Position numbers and translations under genes: made by a program
Part shown: one piece after another, positions 53,039 to 61,148 of the stretch
Numbering within the stretch: position 1 is the stretch's first letter
Layout: each line of letters opens with the position of its first letter
Source of the DNA: Pseudomonas alcaligenes
GTDB lineage: Bacteria; Pseudomonadota; Gammaproteobacteria; Pseudomonadales; Pseudomonadaceae
Assembly: GCF_041729615.1 (NCBI RefSeq)
Contig: NZ_CP154874.1
Coordinates: 3,889,501-3,953,500, forward strand
Direction: 5' to 3'
Length of the DNA stretch: 64,000 nucleotides
Notes under the pieces: generated by a model
The model's database searches: none
Seen by the model: the letters and a program-made list of their open reading frames with translations, nothing else
What the model was told of the DNA's origin: nothing

Positions 53039-54077
53039 GACGGGCGTCGCTGGCGATATCCACGCTCACTTCCACGGACATGCCGGGGCGGATCTTGCCG
53101 GCCAGCGGGTTGTCGGCGGCGAAGGTCAGCTTGACCGGGATGCGCTGCACCACCTTGGTGAAGTTGCCGGTGGCGTTGTCCGGTGGCAGCAGGCTGAACT
53201 GCGCGCCGGAGGCGGCGAACAGGCTGTCGATGCGGCCCTCGATGGGCGTGTCCGGGTAGGCGTCGAAGACCAGCGCGGCGCTCTGGCCGACCTGCATGCG
53301 GCCGATCTGGGTTTCCTTGAAATTGGCCTGCACCCAGATGGCGTCGCTCGGCACGATCGACAGCAGATAGGCGCCGGCTTGCACCACCTGGCCGGTGCGG
53401 GCGGAGCGTTGGCCGATGGTGCCGCTGATCGGCGCGCGGATCTCGGTGCGCGCCAGGTTCAGCTCGGCCTGGGCGATCTCCGCGCGGGCGTTGGCGATCT
53501 GCGCTTCGAGGCGCTTGACCTCGGCCTGCAGGGCATCCACCTGCTGGCGCTGGGCGGCCAGGTCGGCCTCGGCCTTGGACAGCTGCGAGCGGGCCACGCG
53601 GCTGTCGGCGGACAGGGTGGTGACCCTTTCTTCGGAGACGTAGCCCGGCTTGCGCAGGGTCTGGGCGCGGGACAGGTCGATCTGGGTGCGTGCGAGCGTG
53701 GCCTGCCCGGCGGCGACATCGGCCTGGCTGGCGGCGATCAGGCTGGCCTGCTGGTCCAGGCGGCTCTGCGCCTGCGCCAGCTCCGCCTCGCGGGTGGCCA
53801 GGGCGGCGCGGGCGCGCTCCAGGGCCAGCTGGAAGTCGGCGGCCTCCAGGGTCAGCAGCAGCTGGCCTTTCTCCACCTGCTGGTTGTCGGCCACCAGCAC
53901 CTGCTCGATGCGCGCGCCCAGCTGGCTGGAGACGCGGGTGATCTCGCCCTGTACGTAGGCGTTGTCGGTGCTTTCGTGGAAGCGTCCGACCAGCAGCCAG
54001 TGGCCGAACAGGCCGGCGGCGATCAGGGCGAGGAGGGCGACGAAGACGGACAGACGGCGTTGCAACTGGGCGGGCAT
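53028..54077 (-). CDS. EmrA-like HlyD-family efflux adaptor
   Basis: A 349-residue periplasmic adaptor with one N-terminal membrane helix (about 9-28). ESTDNAYVQGEITRVSSQLGARIEQVLV begins the lipoyl domain, followed by a long coiled coil (about 90-210), then APISGTIGQRSARTGQVVQAG and a beta-barrel. ATG 54077 fits the family; the open frame upstream runs through the regulatory region and is not used. It forms a tripartite pump with the EmrB-like gene and is divergent from the LysR gene. Confidence 0.94.
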   Translation of the reverse strand: MPAQLQRRLSVFVALLALIAAGLFGHWLLVGRFHESTDNAYVQGEITRVSSQLGARIEQVLVADNQQVEKGQLLLTLEAADFQLALERARAALATREAELAQAQSRLDQQASLIAASQADVAAGQATLARTQIDLSRAQTLRKPGYVSEERVTTLSADSRVARSQLSKAEADLAAQRQQVDALQAEVKRLEAQIANARAEIAQAELNLARTEIRAPISGTIGQRSARTGQVVQAGAYLLSIVPSDAIWVQANFKETQIGRMQVGQSAALVFDAYPDTPIEGRIDSLFAASGAQFSLLPPDNATGNFTKVVQRIPVKLTFAADNPLAGKIRPGMSVEVSVDIASDARHGG

Positions 54078-54112
54078 GGCGAACTCGAACGACTGGCAGA
54101 GTGTAAGCAAAT

Positions 54113-54131
54113 TTAACAGTGTTGCTGTTAA
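54113..54131. promoter_or_regulatory. Palindromic operator candidate for the LysR/EmrAB region
   Basis: Perfect inverted repeat of TTAACAG and CTGTTAA with a 5-bp centre, in the 103-bp AT-rich gap between the divergent EmrA-like and LysR genes. LysR regulators usually bind dyads with a T-N11-A core. It is the only strong dyad here, so it is a plausible site for the adjacent LysR protein. Confidence 0.55.
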
Positions 54132-54180
54132 GTAAGTAGCCGGTAGAATTCGCAAACTTTGTTGCTTATGGGGAACAATA

Positions 54181-55095
54181 ATGGGGCTGGATGATGCCTT
54201 GATCTTCACCCGCGTGGTGGAGTGCCACAGCTTCACCCAGGCCGCGCAGAGCCTGGGCATGCAGAAATCCACGGTGAGCCGGCGCATCGCCCTGCTGGAG
54301 GAGCGCCTCGGTGTGCGCCTGCTCAACCGCACCACGCGCAAGCTGCGCCTGACCGAGGTGGGGCAGGCCTACTACGAGCGCTGCCGGCAGATCATGCTCG
54401 ACTTCGCCGAGGCCGAGCAGGCGGTGATGCAGCTGCAGCAGGCGCCTTCCGGCCTGCTGCGGATCAGCGCGCCCATCGAGTTCGGCCAGCTGTTCCTCGG
54501 TCGGGTGCTGGGCGAGTTCATGCGCCAGTACCCGCAGATCAGCGCCGAGGTGGAGCTGACCTCGCGCGATGTCGATCCGCTGGAGGAGGGCGTCGACATT
54601 GCCATCCAGGTCGGCCAGCCGCGCGACTCCACGCTGATCGCGCGCAAGCTGTTCGAAAGTCGCCGGCGCCTGTGCGCCAGCCCCGCCTACCTGGCACAGC
54701 ACGGCACGCCGCGCACCGTTCAGGAGCTGGCCGGGCACCGCGCCATCCACCTGCCGGTGGATTCCCCGCGGCATTGGCCGTTGCTCGGCGAAAGCATCGC
54801 CTGCCAGCGCGTGCTGGCCTGCAACAACATCACCCTGGCCCGTGAGGCGGCGCTGGCCGGAGCCGGCATCGCCGCGCTGCCGGTGATGATCTCCGAGGTG
54901 GCGGTGCAGGAGGGGCAGCTGGTGGAGCTGCTGCCCGAAGCGCGCCTGCCCACTGGCGAGCTGTATGCGGTGTACCCGTCGCGGCGCTTCCAGGCGATGA
55001 AGGTCAAGGCCTTCCTCGACTTCCTCATGGCCAGCCTGCCGCAGGCCGGCCTGCTGGAGCCGGCGGGCGCCGGCCTGCTAACATCGCACCTTTGA
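54181..55095 (+). CDS. LysR-family transcriptional regulator
   Basis: A 304-residue regulator. The N-terminal winged HTH (1-60) has FTQAAQSLGMQKSTVSRRIALLEERLGVRLLNRTTR. The effector domain (about 90-295) has GLLRISAPIEFGQLFLGRVL, typical of the CrgA/DhcR-like subgroup. It is divergent from the efflux pair and probably controls it together with itself. gltX starts 27 bp after its stop, so some gltX transcription may come from within or before this gene. Confidence 0.94.
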   Translation: MGLDDALIFTRVVECHSFTQAAQSLGMQKSTVSRRIALLEERLGVRLLNRTTRKLRLTEVGQAYYERCRQIMLDFAEAEQAVMQLQQAPSGLLRISAPIEFGQLFLGRVLGEFMRQYPQISAEVELTSRDVDPLEEGVDIAIQVGQPRDSTLIARKLFESRRRLCASPAYLAQHGTPRTVQELAGHRAIHLPVDSPRHWPLLGESIACQRVLACNNITLAREAALAGAGIAALPVMISEVAVQEGQLVELLPEARLPTGELYAVYPSRRFQAMKVKAFLDFLMASLPQAGLLEPAGAGLLTSHL

Positions 55096-55122
55096 ACCAC
55101 TCCTTCGTTTCCGAGACTTGTC

Positions 55123-56607
55123 ATGACCAAAGTCCGCACCCGCATTGCGCCGTCGCCGACCGGTGACCCGCACGTCGGCACTGCCTATATCGCCCTGTTC
55201 AACCTGTGCTTCGCCCGCCAGCATGGCGGCGAGTTCATCCTGCGCATCGAGGACACCGACCAGCTGCGTTCGACCCGTGAGTCCGAGCAGCAGATCTTCG
55301 ATGCCCTGCGCTGGCTGGGCATCGAGTGGAACGAAGGTCCGGATGTCGGTGGCCCGCACGGCCCGTACCGGCAGAGCGAGCGCGGCGCGATCTACAAGAA
55401 GTACTCGGACGAGCTGGTCGCCAAGGGCCACGCGTTCCCCTGCTTCTGCTCCGCCGAGCGCCTGGACCAGGTGCGCGCCGAGCAGATGGCGAAGAAGGAA
55501 ACCCCGCGCTACGACGGCCACTGCATGCACATCGCCCCGGAACAGGCGCAGCAGCGCATCGCCGCCGGCGAGTCGCACGTGGTGCGCATGAAGGTGCCGA
55601 GCGAAGGCGTCTGCGTGGTGCCGGACATGCTGCGTGGCGACGTGGAGATCCCGTGGGATCGCATGGACATGCAGGTGCTGATGAAGGCCGACGGCCTGCC
55701 CACCTACTTCCTGGCCAACGTGGTCGACGACCACCTGATGGAGATCACCCACGTCCTGCGCGGCGAGGAGTGGCTGCCATCGGCGCCCAAGCTGATCAAG
55801 CTGTACGAGTACTTCGGCTGGGAACAGCCCAAGCTCTGCTACATGCCGCTGCTGCGCAATCCGGACAAGTCCAAGCTGTCCAAGCGCAAGAACCCCACCT
55901 GCATCACCTTCTACGAGCGCATGGGCTTCATGCCCGAGGCGCTGCTCAACTACCTGGGGCGCATGGGCTGGTCGATGCCGGACGAGCGCGAGAAGTTCTC
56001 CCTGGCCGAGATGATCGAGCACTTCGACCTGTCGCGCGTCTCGCTCGGCGGGCCGATCTTCGATATCGAGAAGCTGTCCTGGCTCAATGGCCAGTGGCTG
56101 CGCGAGCTGCCGGTGGAGGAGTTCGCCCGGCGCGTGCAGCAGTGGGCGTTCAATCCGCAGTACCTGATGCAGATCGCCCCGCACGTGCAGCAGCGCGTCG
56201 AGACCTTCAGCGACATCGCGCCGCTGTCCAGCTTCTTCTTCAGCGGCGGCGTGCAGCTGGATGCCAAGCTGCTGGAGCACAAGAAGCTGACCCCGGACCA
56301 AGTGCGCCAGGCCCTGCAGCTGGTGCTCTGGGAGCTGGAGGCGCTGCGCCAGTGGGACAAGGAGAAGATCACCGGCTGCATCCAGTTCGTCTGCGAGGGC
56401 CTCGGCCTCAAGCTGCGCGATCTGATGCCGCTGATCTTCCCGGCCATCACCGGCAAGGCCAGCTCGGTCTCGGTGCTGGATGCCATGGAAATCCTCGGCG
56501 CCGACCTGTCGCGCTTCCGCCTGCGCCAGGCCGTCGAGCTGCTCGGCGGCGTGAGCAATGGCGAGACCAAGGAGTGGAAGAAGCTGCTGGAGGGCTTTCG
56601 CGGCTGA
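55123..56607 (+). CDS. gltX: Glutamyl-tRNA synthetase
   Basis: A 494-residue class I synthetase that charges tRNA-Glu. The HIGH-type motif is in APSPTGDPHVGTAY, KMSKS-type KLSKRKN lies near 250, and the GluRS-specific stem-contact and anticodon-binding domains follow. The zinc-binding-like cysteine region CFCSAERL is present. Two tRNA-Glu genes lie directly downstream. ATG 55123 begins the conserved MTKVRTRIAPSPTG. Confidence 0.98.
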   Translation: MTKVRTRIAPSPTGDPHVGTAYIALFNLCFARQHGGEFILRIEDTDQLRSTRESEQQIFDALRWLGIEWNEGPDVGGPHGPYRQSERGAIYKKYSDELVAKGHAFPCFCSAERLDQVRAEQMAKKETPRYDGHCMHIAPEQAQQRIAAGESHVVRMKVPSEGVCVVPDMLRGDVEIPWDRMDMQVLMKADGLPTYFLANVVDDHLMEITHVLRGEEWLPSAPKLIKLYEYFGWEQPKLCYMPLLRNPDKSKLSKRKNPTCITFYERMGFMPEALLNYLGRMGWSMPDEREKFSLAEMIEHFDLSRVSLGGPIFDIEKLSWLNGQWLRELPVEEFARRVQQWAFNPQYLMQIAPHVQQRVETFSDIAPLSSFFFSGGVQLDAKLLEHKKLTPDQVRQALQLVLWELEALRQWDKEKITGCIQFVCEGLGLKLRDLMPLIFPAITGKASSVSVLDAMEILGADLSRFRLRQAVELLGGVSNGETKEWKKLLEGFRG

Positions 56608-56670
56608 GGAGGTTAGGGGTAAGTGATTGTTCTGCCTTCAGAATTTTTTCAGGTCCGATGAAAAATTGTG

Positions 56671-56699
56671 TTGACAGGCAAATACCTCGCCCCTAATAT
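56671..56699 (+). promoter_or_regulatory. Promoter of the tRNA-Ala/Glu cluster
   Basis: Consensus -35 TTGACA (56671-56676), 17-bp spacer, -10 TAATAT (56694-56699), then a GC-rich discriminator (GCGCCCC). The last feature is typical of stringently controlled stable-RNA promoters. The first tRNA begins 18 bp after the -10. Confidence 0.9.
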
Positions 56700-56717
56700 G
56701 CGCCCCGTCCAAGCGAC

Positions 56718-56793
<76 letters not shown>

Positions 56794-56841
56794 AATTTGC
56801 CACCGAACGAATTCCAGCGCGTTCGAGTGAATGAAGGTTTC

Positions 56842-56917
56842 GTCCCCTTCGTCTAGTGGCCTAGGACACCGCCCTTTCACGGCGGTAACAGGGGTTCGAG
56901 TCCCCTAGGGGACGCCA
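56842..56917 (+). tRNA. tRNA-Glu (UUC), copy 1
   Basis: A 76-nt cloverleaf: acceptor GTCCCCT with AGGGGAC, anticodon loop CTTTCAC (UUC), T-arm GGGG-TTCGAGT-CCCC, discriminator G and CCA. Follows tRNA-Ala copy 1 by 48 nt. Confidence 0.97.
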
Positions 56918-56960
56918 CTTCACGCAGTGCCTGCACTGCACGTCGAGAGACGCAAAATCC

Positions 56961-57036
<76 letters not shown>

Positions 57037-57044
57037 ATCACTGA

Positions 57045-57069
57045 CAAGGCCAGCCTAGTGCTGGCCTTG
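57045..57069 (+). terminator. Hairpin between tRNA-Ala copy 2 and tRNA-Glu copy 2
   Basis: A perfect 10-bp stem (57045-57054 with 57060-57069) and 5-nt loop, followed by TTCTTC. It could partly terminate or act as a processing signal within the tRNA transcript; the T-tract is weak. Confidence 0.45.
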
Positions 57070-57084
57070 TTCTTCGAAGGTTCT

Positions 57085-57160
57085 GTCCCCTTCGTCTAGT
57101 GGCCTAGGACACCGCCCTTTCACGGCGGTAACAGGGGTTCGAGTCCCCTAGGGGACGCCA
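57085..57160 (+). tRNA. tRNA-Glu (UUC), copy 2
   Basis: Same sequence as 56842-56917, anticodon UUC, encoded CCA. Follows tRNA-Ala copy 2 by 48 nt, the same spacing as the first pair. Confidence 0.97.
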
Positions 57161-57186
57161 CTTTCTTTCCGCGTTTTGCGGACTTC

Positions 57187-57220
57187 AAGGGTCATTCTTC
57201 GGAATGGCCCTTTTGTTTTT
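57187..57220 (+). terminator. Terminator of the tRNA cluster
   Basis: An 11-bp stem (57187-57197 with 57202-57212, one G-U pair) with a UUCG loop, followed by TTGTTTTT. It lies 26 bp after the last tRNA. Confidence 0.92.
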
Positions 57221-57294
57221 CCGGCCTCTGCATTGACGCGACGAGCGGTCCGGGTCTCGGCTTGCGCATTCTTATTATGGTTGTAATATTAAAT

Positions 57295-57308
57295 CCATCA
57301 TCTGATGG
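57295..57308. promoter_or_regulatory. Palindrome overlapping the TetR gene ribosome site
   Basis: CCATCA and TGATGG arms around a 2-bp centre, immediately upstream of and touching GGAGG (57307-57311), in an AT-rich stretch. The position fits an autoregulatory operator, but this is inference from symmetry alone. Confidence 0.4.
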
Positions 57309-57316
57309 AGGCTGCC

Positions 57317-57856
57317 ATGAGCGACAAGAAGGCCAGAACCCGCCTGCGCATTCTCGGCGCCGCCAGTGCCGCACTGGTCCGGCGTGGTCCGCTGCAGCCG
57401 GGCGTGGCCGAGGTGATGGAGTCCGCCGGCCTCACCGTCGGCGGCTTCTATGCCCACTTCGAGAGCAAGGAGGCGCTGATGCTGGAGGCCTTCCGTGACC
57501 TGCTCGGGCGGCGTCGGCAGTTGCTCCGGCAGCTCGACGACAGCCTGACGGCCGAGGAGCGGCGGGTGCTGGCCGCGGCCTTCTACCTATCGCGCAAGCA
57601 TCGCGATGCCGGCAGCGATGCCTGCCCGCTGCCCAGTTCGCTGGGTGAGGTCAGTCACCTGCCCGAGCCTTTCCGCCTGGTGCTGGTCGAGCATGTCGAG
57701 CTGATGGTGGCTGAACTGGCCGGCAGCCCGGAGGAGGCCGACAAGGTGCTGGCCGATCTGGCTCTGATGGTGGGTGGTCTGGCGCTGGCTCGCGCACTGG
57801 GTGCGGGCGAGCTGTCGGATCGGGTTCTGCGTGCCGCCAAGTCGGCGGTGCTGTGA
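57317..57856 (+). CDS. TetR-family transcriptional regulator
   Basis: A 179-residue regulator. The N-terminal HTH is recognisable (ILGAASAALVRRGPLQPGVAEVMESAGLTVGGFYAHFESKEAL), with the G-x-F-Y-x-H-F recognition helix of the family. The C-terminal helical ligand domain resembles the TetR_C_16/AcrR-like group with a conserved DACPLPSSLGEV. GGAGG is 5 nt before ATG 57317; an in-frame ATG at 57305 is upstream of the RBS and unlikely. The hydrolase gene follows after 40 bp, probably co-transcribed and a likely target. Confidence 0.92.
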   Translation: MSDKKARTRLRILGAASAALVRRGPLQPGVAEVMESAGLTVGGFYAHFESKEALMLEAFRDLLGRRRQLLRQLDDSLTAEERRVLAAAFYLSRKHRDAGSDACPLPSSLGEVSHLPEPFRLVLVEHVELMVAELAGSPEEADKVLADLALMVGGLALARALGAGELSDRVLRAAKSAVL

Positions 57857-57896
57857 AAGCGTGCCCGCCTGGCGGGCCTTTGTGAGGAGAAGCGAG

Positions 57897-58760
57897 ATGA
57901 GCAGCATGAGCTGGATTCGTGGCTTCAATGCCACTGTTGGTCGCCTGGCCCCGGATCTGGTGGCCAGCAAGATGCACCGGGCCTTCCTCACGCCGCGCGA
58001 CCTGCCGCCACGCGACTGGGAGCTGCCGCTGCTGGCCGAGTCCGAGCGCATTACCCTGCGCTTCGGCCTGTCCGCCCTGCGCTGGGGGCAGGGGCCCGCG
58101 GTACTCCTGCTGCACGGCTGGGAAGGTCGGCCGACCCAGTTCGCCGAGCTGATTCGTGCCCTGGTGCGGGCCGGCTACGGCGTGGTGGCCCTGGACGCCC
58201 CGGCCCATGGTCGCTCGCCGGGGCACGAGGCCAACGTGGTGCTGTTCGCCCGCGCCTTGCTGGAGGCGGCGGGTGAGCTGCCGCCGCTGAAGGCGGTGAT
58301 CGGCCATTCCCTGGGTGGCGCCAGCGCCTTGCTGGCCACCCAGCTCGGCCTGCGCACCGAGGCGCTGGTGACCATCGCCGCGCCGGCGCGCATCCTCGGC
58401 GCCCTGCGCCGTTTCGCCCACTTCGTCGGCCTGCCGAAGCAGGCCAGGGCACGCTTCGTGCGCATGGTCGAGCAGAGCGCCGGCATGCCCGCCGCGCAGC
58501 TCGACGTGGCGCGCTATCAGCTGGATTTCCCCGGCCTGGTGGTGCATGCCGAGGACGACCCCATGGTGCCCTATGGCGAGGCGCAGAGCATCCACGCGGC
58601 CTGGCCCGGCAGCCGCCTGCTGCCCCTGGAGCGGGGCGGCCACAGCAAGCCGCTGGGCGATCCGCGGGTGGTCGAGGCGGTGCTGGAGCTGCTCGGCAGC
58701 GCCGACCTGCACAGCGCCGTCAGCCGCCGGGTGCTGGCTGCCACGGCGCTAGCTTCCTGA
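57897..58760 (+). CDS. Alpha/beta-hydrolase
   Basis: A 287-residue alpha/beta-hydrolase-fold enzyme. The oxyanion segment is LLHGWEGRPTQF, the nucleophile elbow GHSLGGAS (Ser), the acid D in VVHAEDDPMVPY and the base H in GGHSKPLG. It begins MSSMSWIRGFNATVG with GAGGAGA upstream. Substrate unknown; likely an esterase or lipase-like enzyme controlled by the TetR protein encoded 40 bp upstream. Confidence 0.9.
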   Translation: MSSMSWIRGFNATVGRLAPDLVASKMHRAFLTPRDLPPRDWELPLLAESERITLRFGLSALRWGQGPAVLLLHGWEGRPTQFAELIRALVRAGYGVVALDAPAHGRSPGHEANVVLFARALLEAAGELPPLKAVIGHSLGGASALLATQLGLRTEALVTIAAPARILGALRRFAHFVGLPKQARARFVRMVEQSAGMPAAQLDVARYQLDFPGLVVHAEDDPMVPYGEAQSIHAAWPGSRLLPLERGGHSKPLGDPRVVEAVLELLGSADLHSAVSRRVLAATALAS

Positions 58761-58807
58761 GCGCCAGGCGCTACGCGGGCGCTAAAACGTTACACTCCCT
58801 GCCATGT

Positions 58808-58845
58808 GCCCACTGCGCCGAAGTTGTGCTTCGCGGCCAGTGGGC
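58808..58845 (+). other. Imperfect hairpin upstream of the aldolase gene
   Basis: Outer 8-bp arms (58808-58815 and 58838-58845) and an inner CGAAG/CTTCG pairing with a small bulge, in the 127-bp gap before 58888. It could be a leader structure or weak terminator for the hydrolase gene; no T-run follows. Confidence 0.35.
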
Positions 58846-58887
58846 GCCGTCACAGCAGCCAATGCCGTTCGCTGAAGGGGAGGTGAC

Positions 58888-59538
58888 ATGGGCCTGACGA
58901 TGGATGTGGTACTGCAACGCGCCCGCCCGGTGCTGCCGGTGCTGGTGATCGAGGATTGCGCGTTGGCGGTGGACCTGGCACATGCCCTGTACGCCGGTGG
59001 CGTCGAGGTGCTGGAAGTGACCCTGCGCACGCCGCGCGCGCTGGATGCCCTGGCGGCCATTCGCCAGGCCCTGCCGCAGCTGCTGGTGGGCGCCGGCACG
59101 GTGATCCATGCCGAGCAGTTCCAGGAAGCGCGCGACGCCGGCGCCCAGTTCGCCGTCAGCCCGGGCTGCACCGAGCGCCTGGCGGCGGCGGCCGACGACT
59201 CCGGGCTGCCCTACCTGCCGGCGGTGATGACGCCTTCCGAGGTGCTGCTGGCGCTGGAGTACGGCTATCGCTCGCTCAAGCTGTTCCCGGCCAATGGCGC
59301 CGCCAGCGTGAAGATGCTGAAAAGCTTCAAGGGGCCCTTCACCGGCATCCGCTTCTGTCCCACCGGCGGGATCACCGCGGACAACCTGCTGAGCTTCCTG
59401 CGCCTGCCCAACGTGGCCTGTGTCGGCGGTACCTGGATCGCCCCGGATAACCTGATCCGCGCCCGTGCCTGGGACCAGATCACCCAGCTGGCCAGCGAGG
59501 CCCGGGCCCTGGCCGCCGGCGTGGAGGCCAAACCATGA
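58888..59538 (+). CDS. KDPG/KHG aldolase family (Eda-like)
   Basis: A 216-residue class I aldolase. The Schiff-base K131 lies in SLKLFPA, with E43 (VLEVTLRT) and R47 in the carboxylate pocket; VGAGTV, SPG and GGI(T) phosphate-loop motifs are present. KDPG aldolase splits 2-keto-3-deoxy-6-phosphogluconate in the Entner-Doudoroff pathway. This locus corresponds from memory to PA3131, a second aldolase distinct from eda of the zwf-pgl-eda operon, so the physiological substrate is uncertain. GGGGAGG precedes the ATG, and the next gene overlaps by 4 bp. Confidence 0.9.
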   Translation: MGLTMDVVLQRARPVLPVLVIEDCALAVDLAHALYAGGVEVLEVTLRTPRALDALAAIRQALPQLLVGAGTVIHAEQFQEARDAGAQFAVSPGCTERLAAAADDSGLPYLPAVMTPSEVLLALEYGYRSLKLFPANGAASVKMLKSFKGPFTGIRFCPTGGITADNLLSFLRLPNVACVGGTWIAPDNLIRARAWDQITQLASEARALAAGVEAKP

Positions 59539-59984
59539 GCTGGGACCTGCCCGAGCCCTTCGTCATCGACCTGGTGGTGAATGCCGACGACATCGACGGC
59601 CTCGGCCATGCCAACAACGCGGTCTACGTCAGCTGGCTGGAGCGCTGCGCCTGGCGCCACTCGCAGCACCTGGGCCTGGACCTGGCCGAGTACCGCCGTC
59701 TGGATCGTGCCATGGCGGTGCTGCGCCACGAGATCGACTACCTGGCCAGCGCCTACGAGGGCGAGGAGCTGCAGATGGCCACCTGGATCGTCGAGTCCGA
59801 CCACAGGCTGAAGATGACCCGGCGCTTCCAGCTGTGGCGCCCGGCCGACGCCACCACCCTGCTGCGCGCCCAGACCACCTTCGTCTGCATCGAGCTGTCC
59901 AGCGGCAAGCCCAAGCGCATGCCGACGGAGTTCGTCGAGGGCTATGGGCGCGCGCTGCTGCAGCCCTATCCCCTGGAGCTGTAG
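59535..59984 (+). CDS. Hotdog-fold acyl-CoA thioesterase (4HBT family)
   Basis: A 149-residue thioesterase with the 4HBT signature: VNADDIDGLGHANNAVYVSWLERCAW, in which D and H/N of GLGHANN form the active site, and a later LASAYEGEEL strand. It hydrolyses acyl- or aroyl-CoA thioesters. It overlaps the aldolase stop (ATGA) and is probably expressed with it. Substrate unknown. Confidence 0.9.
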   Translation: MSWDLPEPFVIDLVVNADDIDGLGHANNAVYVSWLERCAWRHSQHLGLDLAEYRRLDRAMAVLRHEIDYLASAYEGEELQMATWIVESDHRLKMTRRFQLWRPADATTLLRAQTTFVCIELSSGKPKRMPTEFVEGYGRALLQPYPLEL

Positions 59985-60060
59985 GCCAGCCATCGCGGCT
60001 CACTACTCGGCGGGCCCGGTGCTGGCTACAATCGCCACCCCGTTTTTCGAGACCTCTGCC

Positions 60061-61020
60061 GTGCAAATCGCCCTGGCCCCCATGGAGGGGCTGGTCGACG
60101 AGATCCTGCGCGATGTGCTGACCCGTGTCGGCGGCATCGACTGGTGCGTCACCGAGTTCATCCGCGTCAGCGACCGCCTGTTGCCCGAGGCCGCCTACCG
60201 CAAGCTGGCGCCCGAGCTGGCCGAGGGGGCGCGCACCCGCGCCGGCACGCCGCTGCGCGTGCAGCTGCTCGGCTCCGACCCCGCCTGCCTGGCGGACAAC
60301 GCGGCCTTCGCCTGCAGCCTCGGCGCGCCGGTGATCGACCTCAACTTCGGCTGCCCGGCCAAGACGGTGAACAAGTCGCGAGGCGGCGCCGTGCTGCTCA
60401 AGGAGCCGGAGCTGCTGCACGCCATCGTGCGCGAGGTGCGCCGTGCCGTGCCGGCCGAGATTCCGGTCACCGCCAAGATGCGCCTGGGCTTCGACAGCCC
60501 GGACGGCGCCCTGGATTGTGCCCGCGCCCTGGTCGAGGGCGGGGCGGCCAAGCTGGTGGTGCACGCGCGGACCAAGGTCGATGGCTACAAGCCACCGGCC
60601 CACTGGGAATGGGTGGCGCGGGTGCAGGAAGTGGTCGCCGTGCCGGTCTACGCCAATGGCGAAATCTGGACGGTGGACGACTGGCAACGTTGCCGCGCGG
60701 TCAGCGGCGCCGAGTACATCATGCTCGGCCGTGGCCTGGTCTCGCGCCCCGACCTGGCCCGGCAGATCGCCGCGGCGCGCGCCGGCGAGGACGTCGTGCC
60801 GATGGGCTGGGATGAGCTGCTGCCACTGCTCCGGGACTTCTGGCGGCAGGCCCGGCGCAAGCTGGCGCCGCGCTACGCGCCGGGGCGTCTCAAGCAGTGG
60901 CTGGCCATGCTCACCCGCAGCTACCCGCAGGCGGTGGCGCTGTTCGCCGAGGTGCGTCGGGAAAACGACTGCGCGCGTCTCGATGCGCTGCTCGGCGTGA
61001 CGCCGACCGCCAGCGACTAG
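60061..61020 (+). CDS. dusC: tRNA-dihydrouridine synthase DusC
   Basis: A 319-residue FMN enzyme that reduces uridine 16 of tRNA. Motifs are LAPMEGLVD at the start, CVTEFIRVS, catalytic Cys in NFGCPAKTVNKSRGGA, KMRLGFD, VHARTK and MLGRGLVSRPDLA for FMN phosphate. Start is GTG at 60061, which gives the conserved MQIALAPMEG; frames further upstream are unconserved and lie in the preceding gap. Confidence 0.94.
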   Translation: MQIALAPMEGLVDEILRDVLTRVGGIDWCVTEFIRVSDRLLPEAAYRKLAPELAEGARTRAGTPLRVQLLGSDPACLADNAAFACSLGAPVIDLNFGCPAKTVNKSRGGAVLLKEPELLHAIVREVRRAVPAEIPVTAKMRLGFDSPDGALDCARALVEGGAAKLVVHARTKVDGYKPPAHWEWVARVQEVVAVPVYANGEIWTVDDWQRCRAVSGAEYIMLGRGLVSRPDLARQIAAARAGEDVVPMGWDELLPLLRDFWRQARRKLAPRYAPGRLKQWLAMLTRSYPQAVALFAEVRRENDCARLDALLGVTPTASD

Positions 61021-61053
61021 GCCTGTGCAGTGTCGCCGGCCGCCATGCGACCT

Positions 61054-61080
61054 CTTGAAATCCTGCCGAGTATCCACATC
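61054..61080 (+). promoter_or_regulatory. Heat-shock (sigma-32-type) promoter of ibpA
   Basis: CTTGAAA at 61054-61060 matches the sigma-32 -35 box. About 13 bp downstream, CCACATC at 61074-61080 resembles the CCCCATnT -10 box. It lies 70-95 bp before ibpA, leaving room for the structured leader. Confidence 0.7.
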
Positions 61081-61088
61081 TAGGAAAT

Positions 61089-61141
61089 GCGGGATGCCGC
61101 AGTCGGGTCCCGCGGTCCACCTACTCGCTGAACTTCAGGAG
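61089..61141 (+). promoter_or_regulatory. ROSE-type RNA thermometer in the ibpA leader
   Basis: A first hairpin (61089-61094 with 61108-61113) precedes a second in which CTCGCTGA (61124-61131) pairs with TCAGGAG (61135-61141), burying the Shine-Dalgarno AGGAG. A bulged G (61127) opposite the SD is the hallmark of ROSE elements, which melt on heating and permit translation. P. aeruginosa ibpA is known to have such an element. Confidence 0.75.
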
Positions 61142-61148
61142 ATACGTC

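Noticed and set aside
57192..57374. 60-residue minus-strand frame and a 78-residue plus-strand frame near the tRNA terminator
   Set aside because: They overlap the terminator and the TetR gene in other frames and have no supporting signals.
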